A stretch of 5,607 nucleotides of DNA, taken from positions 1 to 5,607 of the forward strand of contig JBGOTP010000336.1 in assembly GCA_041476545.1 (NCBI GenBank), given 5' to 3'. Every line of letters begins with the position of its first letter. Positions within the stretch are counted from its first letter, which is position 1. This stretch comes from JBGOTP01 sp041476545. Lineage in GTDB: Bacteria; Acidobacteriota; Vicinamibacteria; Vicinamibacterales; CAVVIG01. A model generated the notes under the pieces. The model ran no database searches. It had not been told where the DNA came from and worked only from the letters and a program-made list of their open reading frames with translations. Positions 1 through 5,060 of the stretch are shown one piece after another. A program made the translations under genes and the position numbers.

Positions 1-1356
1 CTCACACGCGAATCCCTCGCGCTCGTGGGCTCTGTCGGGTACCTCCTGTATCTCGACGCGCGGCTCGCCGTGGTCTGCCTGATCGGCGCGCCGCTCATCG
101 TGTACCCTCTGACCCTGCTCGGCCAGCGCGTCCGCCGGACGACCCGCCGCAGTCAGGAAGCCCTCGAGCTTATCTCCCATACGGCGACCGAGGCGTTCAC
201 GGGCCATCGGATCGTGAAGGCCTTCGCGACCGAAGCGATCGAAGGAGAGAAGTTCAATCGGGTCGCCTACCATCTGTTTCGCACCAACATGAAGGTCACC
301 GCGGCGCTCTCGAGTCTCCCGCCGTTGATGGAGGTCATCGGGGGTGTGGGCATGGCGGCGGCGCTGTGGATCGGCAGCAAGGAAATTGCGGCCGGCCACC
401 TCACAGTGGGCGGCTTCACGTCGTTCATGACCGCGCTGCTGCTGATGTACGGGCCGGCGAAAAAGCTCAGTCGCGTGAACGCAAGTCTTCAGCAGGCGAT
501 TGCGGCGTCCGAGCGGATTTTCGGCATGCTCGATACGCATACGGAGATGATCGAGAAACCGGGCGCCCCGCCGCTTGCACCGTTCCAGTCCGCCATTGAA
601 TTCCGCGATGTCAGCTTCGGGTACGACGAGGACCGCGGCCGAATTCTTCGAGGCATCTCGTTCACCGTGCAGGCCGGGCGGATGGTCGCGATTGTTGGCA
701 GAAGCGGAGCGGGGAAGACCACGCTTGTGAATCTGCTGCCGCGCTTCTACGACGTGAGCGGCGGCGGCATTCTGATTGACGGCGTCGACCTGCGCGATGT
801 CACGCTGGCGTCGCTTCGGCGTCAGATCGGCATCGTCACGCAGGAGACCGTGCTGTTCGATGACACCGTGTCGAACAATATTGCCTACGGTGCGTCAGCG
901 GCCACCCCCGAGGAGGTCGAGGCCGCGGCTCGCGCCGCGCACGCGCACGAATTCATCGCGGGGTTACCGCGCGGGTACGACACGCTCATCGGCGAGCGCG
1001 GGCAGCGTCTGTCCGGGGGACAGCGACAGCGGCTGGCGATTGCGCGCGCCATCCTGAAGAACGCCCCGATTCTGGTGCTCGACGAGGCGACCTCGGCGCT
1101 CGACACGGAGTCGGAGTTGCTCGTGCAGGAGGCGCTGGCCACGTTGATGATGAACCGGACCTCGTTCGTCATCGCTCATCGTCTGTCGACGATTCGGCGC
1201 GCGGATGCCATCATTGTGCTCGAACGGGGACGGGTCGTCGAGATGGGACGCCACGACGATCTGCTCGCCCAACCCTCCGGGGCGTACTCCGCGCTGTATC
1301 AGATGCAGCGACTCGAAGCCCGGCGGATGGTCGACCGGCGCTTGGGGACGTCATGA
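1..1356 (+). CDS. msbA: MsbA-type ABC exporter, permease-ATPase fusion (5' end missing)
   Basis: This is the 3' part of an inner-membrane ABC exporter whose single chain carries both membrane and ATPase domains; the reading frame is open from base 1. The nearest family is MsbA, which flips lipid A-core across the inner membrane using ATP. Hydrophobic stretches at about 22-125, 322-380 and 409-460 look like the last helices of the permease domain. The ATPase domain is complete: Walker A GRSGAGKTT (697-723), a Q-loop in IGIVTQETVLF (about 823-855), the signature LSGGQ (1009-1023), Walker B ILVLDE (1069-1086), a D-loop SALD and the switch His (1177-1179). Recalled alignment to E. coli MsbA (582 residues) puts base 1 near its residue 130, so roughly 130 residues lie upstream. 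A GTG at 25 is internal and is not the start. The stop overlaps yicC by 4 nt (ATGA). Substrate cannot be read from sequence; another lipid or drug exporter of this family is possible. Confidence 0.88.
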   Translation, partial: LTRESLALVGSVGYLLYLDARLAVVCLIGAPLIVYPLTLLGQRVRRTTRRSQEALELISHTATEAFTGHRIVKAFATEAIEGEKFNRVAYHLFRTNMKVTAALSSLPPLMEVIGGVGMAAALWIGSKEIAAGHLTVGGFTSFMTALLLMYGPAKKLSRVNASLQQAIAASERIFGMLDTHTEMIEKPGAPPLAPFQSAIEFRDVSFGYDEDRGRILRGISFTVQAGRMVAIVGRSGAGKTTLVNLLPRFYDVSGGGILIDGVDLRDVTLASLRRQIGIVTQETVLFDDTVSNNIAYGASAATPEEVEAAARAAHAHEFIAGLPRGYDTLIGERGQRLSGGQRQRLAIARAILKNAPILVLDEATSALDTESELLVQEALATLMMNRTSFVIAHRLSTIRRADAIIVLERGRVVEMGRHDDLLAQPSGAYSALYQMQRLEARRMVDRRLGTS

Positions 1357-2246
1357 TCAAGTCGATGACGGGCTTCGCATCGGTCACGCGCGAGGACGAC
1401 CGCGCGACGATGGCCGTGACGATCCGGGCGCTGAACCATCGGCATCTGGACCTGCAGATCCGTATCCCGCAGACGCTGGCGTCGATCGAATCCGACGTCC
1501 GGGCCCTCATCAGCACACATGTCGCGCGCGGACGGGTGGAGCTGAGCCTGTCGCTGCAGTTGCGGCAGTCGCCCGGGATCGAGGTGGAGTTCAACGAAGA
1601 CTTCGGGCGGGCGCTCGAAGCCGCGCTGACCCAGGCGCGCGCCCGGGGACTCGTCACCGGCGTGCTGACCCCCGGCGATCTGTTGCGCCTCCCGCAGGCG
1701 CTGACCATTCGGGAACGTGCGGCCGGTGCGGACGATACCTCGATGGCCGCCGTAGTACAAGGCGCTCGCGACGCGGTGGACGCGGCGCTGGTCGACCTGG
1801 ATTCGATGAGGACGCGCGAAGGCGAGCATCTGCGCGCCGACCTCGACGAGCGGCGCGCGTCTGTCGCCGATCTCGTCGAGCGCATCGCCGTGGCGGCCGA
1901 CGAAGGGCGCGCTGCGATGGAGCAGCGGCTTACGGAGCGCGTCGCGCAACTGCGGACCGAGCTCCAGGCGGACGACACCATGGTCGCGCAGGAGATTGTC
2001 CGCGCCGCGGCGCGATCGGATATTGCTGAGGAGGTGTCGCGCTTCCGCGGCCACGTGTCGCACTGGGTCACGCTCGCCGACGGCCCTGAGTCGTGCGGCC
2101 GAAAGCTCGACTTTCTGCTCCAGGAAATGAATCGCGAGGTCAATACCATGGGGTCCAAGGCCGACGGCCTTCGCGTATCGGAGCTCATCATCTCGGCGAA
2201 GGCGGAACTCGAGAAAATGAGGGAACAGGTCCAGAATGTCGAGTGA
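1353..2246 (+). CDS. yicC: YicC/YloC-family endoribonuclease
   Basis: A 297-residue protein, close to the roughly 290 usual for YicC. It opens with the family hallmark MIKSMTGFA and has the N-terminal YicC-like domain over about residues 1-155. The C-terminal DUF1732 domain ends in the highly conserved stretch from about residue 251, including FLLQEMNREVNT (254-265), GSKA (267-270) and the terminal EKMREQVQNVE. The middle (about 160-215) is rich in Glu, Arg and Ala and looks helical. Characterised members (E. coli YicC, B. subtilis YloC) are reported as cytoplasmic endoribonucleases, YicC acting in small-RNA turnover; that role here is by family. The ATG at 1353 overlaps the exporter stop by 4 nt, with a weak GGGGA (1344-1348) four bases upstream, so translation is probably coupled. 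The 3' end overlaps gmk by 11 nt. The pairing with gmk is a long-conserved neighbourhood. Confidence 0.95.
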   Translation: MIKSMTGFASVTREDDRATMAVTIRALNHRHLDLQIRIPQTLASIESDVRALISTHVARGRVELSLSLQLRQSPGIEVEFNEDFGRALEAALTQARARGLVTGVLTPGDLLRLPQALTIRERAAGADDTSMAAVVQGARDAVDAALVDLDSMRTREGEHLRADLDERRASVADLVERIAVAADEGRAAMEQRLTERVAQLRTELQADDTMVAQEIVRAAARSDIAEEVSRFRGHVSHWVTLADGPESCGRKLDFLLQEMNREVNTMGSKADGLRVSELIISAKAELEKMREQVQNVE

Positions 2247-2853
2247 GGACCGGGGACTGCTGCTGATTGTGTCGGCGCCCTCGGGGGCCGGCAAGACCAC
2301 ACTCGTCGAACAGCTCGTGGAGCTGACGCCCGGACTCAGAATGTCGCGCTCTTACACGTCGCGGCACGCCCGTGATGGAGAAACCGACGGCGTGGACTAT
2401 AATTTCGTGACACGGCAGCAATTCGAGACCATGGTGGCTGCCGGCGAGTTTCTGGAGTGGGCCGACGTGTTCGGCAACCTGTACGGAACCTCAGCGACCG
2501 ACACGGAGCGTCTGCTGGCCACCGGCGAGGACGTCGTGCTGGTCATCGACGTGCAAGGCGCGAGAAAGGTGCGCCGGCGTGGCGTCGAAGCGGCGACCGT
2601 CTTCGTGATGCCGCCGTCGTATGCGGTGCTGGAGCAGCGGCTGCGCGGGCGGAGCAAGGACACCGAAGAGGCCATGCTGCGGCGTCTGACAGTGGCGAGG
2701 CAGGAAGTCGCCTCGTTCAGCGAATACGACTTCATCGTGATCAACGACGAGCTTTCTGCTGCCGTTGATCGGTTACACGGGATCGTCCTCGCCGAGCGTG
2801 CGCGCTTGAAGCGCATGCGCAGCGTGGCGACAGCCATAGCAAGGACGTTCTGA
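2236..2853 (+). CDS. gmk: Guanylate kinase
   Basis: A cytoplasmic enzyme converting GMP (or dGMP) and ATP to GDP (dGDP) and ADP, essential for guanine nucleotide supply. At 205 residues it matches E. coli Gmk (207). The P-loop is SAPSGAGKTT (residues 13-22), with the same unusual SAPSGAGK form as E. coli. GMP-binding residues can be placed by alignment to the yeast enzyme at a constant offset: Arg43 and Arg46 in SRHARDGE, Tyr55 in DYNF, Glu74 in LEWADVFGN, Tyr83 in LYGTS and Asp105 in VIDVQG. The lid is around RRLRGRSKDTEEAMLRRL, and YDFIVINDE is the usual late motif. The start at 2236 lies within the last codons of yicC (11-nt overlap), with AGGT (2227-2230) five bases upstream, and keeps only seven residues before the first strand. 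The stop shares one base with the rpoZ start (TGATG). Confidence 0.97.
   Translation: MSSEDRGLLLIVSAPSGAGKTTLVEQLVELTPGLRMSRSYTSRHARDGETDGVDYNFVTRQQFETMVAAGEFLEWADVFGNLYGTSATDTERLLATGEDVVLVIDVQGARKVRRRGVEAATVFVMPPSYAVLEQRLRGRSKDTEEAMLRRLTVARQEVASFSEYDFIVINDELSAAVDRLHGIVLAERARLKRMRSVATAIARTF
2841..2845 (+). promoter_or_regulatory. Ribosome binding site of rpoZ
   Basis: AAGGA lies seven bases before the ATG at 2853, inside the last codons of gmk. It is the clearest Shine-Dalgarno-like site in the window. It supports the ATG that overlaps the gmk stop as the real omega start, although the overlap alone would also allow re-initiation. Confidence 0.55.
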
Positions 2854-3044
2854 TGATTGATCGCACCAAACTGGCCAACTCGTTCGAGTTCGTCGTGACA
2901 GCGGGCGCGCGCGCCCGCCAGCTTCTGGCCGGGTCGACGCCGCGCGTGGTGGTCGGCGACCACAAGAAGACGACCATCGCCCAGCAGGAAGTGGTTACCG
3001 GGATGGTCGTAGCGCTCGATCGCGTACCCCCGCCGATTGAATAG
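2853..3044 (+). CDS. rpoZ: DNA-directed RNA polymerase subunit omega (short form)
   Basis: A 63-residue protein with the omega core pattern: FEFVVTAGARARQLLAG (residues about 11-27), then VVVGDHKKTTIAQQEVVTG (about 35-53). The latter corresponds to the DKTTVIALREIEEG region of E. coli omega. Omega binds the C-terminal region of RNA polymerase beta' and helps its folding and assembly; in several bacteria it also contributes to the ppGpp site. E. coli omega has 91 residues, so this copy holds little beyond the conserved core and lacks the C-terminal tail. Its place directly after gmk and before coaBC is the classic rpoZ position and strongly supports the call. The start shares one base with the gmk stop, and the stop is two bases before coaBC. 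It has no Shine-Dalgarno problem: AAGGA lies seven bases upstream. Confidence 0.9.
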   Translation: MIDRTKLANSFEFVVTAGARARQLLAGSTPRVVVGDHKKTTIAQQEVVTGMVVALDRVPPPIE

Positions 3045-3046
3045 CG

Positions 3047-4264
3047 ATGGCACTGATCGCGCTGGGCGTGACGGGCGGCATCGGCGCCTACAAGGCGGTC
3101 GAGGTCGCTCGGGGTCTTCAGCAGCGCGGTCACGAGGTGGTGGCCGTCATGACGACGACGGCCACACGCTTTGTCGGTCCGCTCACATTTGAAGCCATCA
3201 CGCGTCGGCGCGTCCTCACCGATCAATTCGAGCCGGGCGCCAACGCCGACATCGAGCACATCGCGCTCGCCTCGACGATCGACCTGCTTCTCGTTGCGCC
3301 GGCCACGGCCAACATCATCGGCAAGTTCGCCAACGGTCTTGCCGATGATTTTCTCTCGACGCTCTACACCGCCACGCGGGCGCCCGTCCTCATCGCGCCC
3401 GCGATGAATACGCAGATGTTCGCGCACGACGCGGTGCAGCGGAATCTGTCGACCCTGGCGGCGCGAGGCGTGCGCTTTGTCGATCCAGGCGAGGGGTACC
3501 TGGCTTGTGGGTGGATTGGCAAGGGCCGGCTCGCCGAGCCGGAGGACATTGTCGCCGCCGCCGAGTTGTTGCTCCGGCCCGAGGGCCCGCTGCGCGGCAA
3601 GCGGGTGCTGGTGGCCGCTGGTCCGACGTTCGAAGACCTGGACCCCGTCCGCTACATCGGCAATCGCTCCAGCGGCCGGATGGGATTCGCCATCGTCGCC
3701 GAAGCCCTGCGGCGTGGCGCCGAGGTGACCGTCGTGGCCGGGCCGACAGCGGTGGAGCCGCCGCCGGCGGGGCAGGTCGTCCGCGTGCGGGGAGCCGCTG
3801 AGATGCATCGTGCCGTCCTCGACCGCGCTGGCGCGATGGATGTCGTGGTGATGGCGGCGGCGGTCGCCGACTACACGCCTGCCCGGCGCGCGCCGCAGAA
3901 AGTATCAAAGGATGCGGACACCCTGACGCTGATGCTCGAGAGAACGCCGGACATTCTCGGCGACCTCGGCCGTCAGCGCCTGGTGTCTGGGCACGGACCC
4001 CTGCTCGTGGGATTTGCGGCTGAAACAGAGCACGTGGTCGAGCGCGCCGGAGCAAAGCGCGAGCGGAAGCACGCCGACCTCATTGTGGCCAACGATGTCT
4101 CGAGAACCGACGCCGGTTTCGATGTCGACACCAACGCGGTCACGATCGTCGGACCGGACGGCGCCGAGGAACTTCCGCTCCAGACCAAGTCCAGGGTCGC
4201 GATGGAGATTCTCGATCGTGTTGAGCGGTTGCTGCGCCAACGGCAGTCCGCTGCCCGTCTATAG
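3047..4264 (+). CDS. coaBC: Bifunctional phosphopantothenoylcysteine decarboxylase / phosphopantothenate-cysteine ligase
   Basis: A two-domain cytoplasmic enzyme for two successive steps of coenzyme A synthesis: CoaB joins 4'-phosphopantothenate to cysteine (CTP-dependent in bacteria), and CoaC decarboxylates the product using FMN. The length, 405 residues, matches E. coli CoaBC (406). The N-terminal CoaC flavoprotein domain (about 1-175) shows GVTGGIGAYK (7-16), catalytic His71 in IEHI, PATAN (85-89), the substrate motif PAMNTQM (118-124) and active-site Cys154 in ACGWIGKGRL. The CoaB domain (about 183-400) shows AAGPTFEDLDPVRYI, Asn206 in NRSSGRMG, AAVADYTP with Asp275, Lys285 in QKVSK, and GFAAET. 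His71, Cys154, Asn206 and Lys285 correspond to E. coli His75, Cys158, Asn210 and Lys289 at one constant offset, so both activities look intact. It starts two bases after rpoZ with no strong Shine-Dalgarno, consistent with coupled translation. Confidence 0.97.
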   Translation: MALIALGVTGGIGAYKAVEVARGLQQRGHEVVAVMTTTATRFVGPLTFEAITRRRVLTDQFEPGANADIEHIALASTIDLLLVAPATANIIGKFANGLADDFLSTLYTATRAPVLIAPAMNTQMFAHDAVQRNLSTLAARGVRFVDPGEGYLACGWIGKGRLAEPEDIVAAAELLLRPEGPLRGKRVLVAAGPTFEDLDPVRYIGNRSSGRMGFAIVAEALRRGAEVTVVAGPTAVEPPPAGQVVRVRGAAEMHRAVLDRAGAMDVVVMAAAVADYTPARRAPQKVSKDADTLTLMLERTPDILGDLGRQRLVSGHGPLLVGFAAETEHVVERAGAKRERKHADLIVANDVSRTDAGFDVDTNAVTIVGPDGAEELPLQTKSRVAMEILDRVERLLRQRQSAARL

Positions 4265-4289
4265 TGCCTGCCGGCGTGCCGCTCCTCGT

Positions 4290-5003
4290 ATGAACGCCGA
4301 TCACATCAAGGAGCACCTGCGATTTGCCCTGGAACTCGGCGTCGCGGGTACGAGCCGCGATCCGATCTGGCGCGCGAGGGCCACGAACCCTGTGAACCCC
4401 GCGAACCTCGTGAACCCCGTGAACCCGATCGTTGTCTTTGGCAGCCAGGCGGAGGCGCTGTCTGCCCTCCGAGCAGAGATAGGCGACTGCACGCGCTGCA
4501 AGCTGCATACGCAGGGGCGCCGGCAGGTCGTGTTCGGCGTGGGGAATCCATCCGCTGACTTGATGTTCGTGGGCGAGGCGCCCGGCGCCGACGAAGATGT
4601 GCAAGGCGTGCCGTTTGTCGGCCGCGCGGGCCAGCTACTCACAAAAATCATCGAAGCCATCGCGCTGGCTCGTGACAGCGTGTACATCGCGAATGTCATC
4701 AAGTGCAGGCCCCCTCAGAACCGCAATCCCGAGCCGGACGAAATCGAAACGTGCGAGCCCTTCCTCTTCAGGCAGATCGACACCATCAGGCCGAAGGTCA
4801 TCGTCGCTCTCGGCAAGTTCGCAACCCAGACGCTGTTACGCACGGACGATCCCATTTCGAAATTGCGCGGTCGCGTCTTCGACTACCGCGGCGCGAAGCT
4901 CGTTCCCACATTTCATCCCGCCTACCTGCTCCGCAACCCCTCCTCCAAGCGCGAGGTATGGGAAGACATGAAGCTGGTACGAACTCTCCTAACTGAGAAA
5001 TGA
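4290..5003 (+). CDS. udg: Family 4 uracil-DNA glycosylase (4Fe-4S)
   Basis: A 237-residue DNA repair enzyme that cuts uracil out of DNA as the first step of base excision repair. Family 4 features are all present. Four Cys could hold the iron-sulfur cluster: Cys67 and Cys70 in DCTRCKLH, and Cys139 and Cys155 around KCRPPQNRNPEPDE. The uracil-binding motif begins GEAPGADED (95-103) and continues GVPFVGRAGQLL. The late motif is HPAYLLRNPS from His209. GEAPG rather than GLAPG favours family 4 over family 5. The ATG at 4290 is the only sensible start: no ATG or GTG in frame lies between it and the coaBC stop 25 nt upstream, though I see no clear Shine-Dalgarno. About 66 residues precede the first Cys, far more than in the compact Thermus enzyme. 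That extension includes the Asn-Pro-Val-like repeat at residues 33-47. The last codons and stop lie in a second tandem repeat. Confidence 0.95.
   Translation: MNADHIKEHLRFALELGVAGTSRDPIWRARATNPVNPANLVNPVNPIVVFGSQAEALSALRAEIGDCTRCKLHTQGRRQVVFGVGNPSADLMFVGEAPGADEDVQGVPFVGRAGQLLTKIIEAIALARDSVYIANVIKCRPPQNRNPEPDEIETCEPFLFRQIDTIRPKVIVALGKFATQTLLRTDDPISKLRGRVFDYRGAKLVPTFHPAYLLRNPSSKREVWEDMKLVRTLLTEK
4385..4429 (+). repeat. Five-copy 9-bp tandem repeat inside udg
   Basis: GAAC recurs at 4385, 4394, 4403, 4412 and 4421, exactly nine bases apart. The units are GAACCCTGT, GAACCCCGC, GAACCTCGT, GAACCCCGT and GAACCCGAT, with consensus GAACCCCGT. Because nine is a multiple of three, the reading frame is kept. 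The repeat encodes udg residues 33-47 as a series of Asn-Pro-Val-like triplets (NPV, NPA, NLV, NPV, NPI). It falls in the N-terminal extension, well before the catalytic core, so copy number could vary without damage to the enzyme. Confidence 0.9.
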
Positions 5004-5022
5004 GAAGTGAAGAGTAAGAAGT
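4995..5022 (+). repeat. Four-copy 7-bp purine-rich tandem repeat across the udg stop codon
   Basis: Four units run in perfect 7-base register: GAGAAAT (4995-5001), GAGAAGT (5002-5008), GAAGAGT (5009-5015) and AAGAAGT (5016-5022). They differ from the consensus GAGAAGT by one, zero, two and one bases. The udg stop TGA (5001-5003) straddles units one and two, so the repeat supplies the end of the protein (Glu-Lys-stop). Its composition, almost pure A and G, is quite unlike the surrounding GC-rich coding DNA. Confidence 0.8.
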
Positions 5023-5051
5023 CCTTTTCCCTTCTGACTTTTTCCTTCTAA
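5001..5051 (+). repeat. Long imperfect hairpin between udg and priA
   Basis: The purine arm 5001-5021 pairs with the pyrimidine arm 5031-5051 around a nine-base loop. Of 21 positions, 16 are Watson-Crick pairs, two are G-T and three are mismatches. The pyrimidine arm continues a tandem pattern of its own: 5021-5035 and 5036-5049 are near-copies (GTCCTTTTCCCTTCT and GACTTTTTCCTTCT). The stem is A/T-rich and no U-run follows it, so it is not a typical Rho-independent terminator. It fills most of the 57-nt udg-priA gap and contains the in-frame TAA (5049-5051) that limits how far upstream priA can start. It could slow the polymerase, protect an RNA end, or be a neutral repeat. Confidence 0.6.
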
Positions 5052-5060
5052 CTTTCGACT

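Noticed and set aside
1211..2302. Long open frames on the - strand (363 and 333 residues) opposite yicC
   Set aside because: They lie wholly opposite yicC and its ends, are Arg/Ser-rich and match no family I recognise. Such frames are expected in GC-rich DNA opposite a well-coded gene.
3526..3542. 17-bp inverted repeat CCGGCTCGCCGAGCCGG in coaBC as a regulatory hairpin
   Set aside because: Its arms are separated by one base, it lies inside the linker between the two enzyme domains, and it is explained by codon choice in GC-rich DNA.
2741..3808. 355-residue - strand open frame opposite gmk, rpoZ and coaBC
   Set aside because: It spans three well-supported + strand genes, has a His/Arg/Gly-rich composition and no recognisable domain. 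It is an antisense shadow.
4014..4289. Upstream extension of the glycosylase frame into coaBC
   Set aside because: The frame is open but overlaps the conserved end of coaBC and encodes low-complexity Ser/Arg/Pro sequence. The ATG at 4290 lies after the coaBC stop and begins plausible family-like sequence.
4385..4429. CRISPR array
   Set aside because: Units are 9 bp, directly adjacent without spacers, and in frame inside a gene, so this is a minisatellite and not a CRISPR array.
5001..5056. Rho-independent terminator between udg and priA
   Set aside because: The hairpin stem is long but A/T-rich with mismatches, and no U-run follows the second arm. The T stretches lie within the stem itself.
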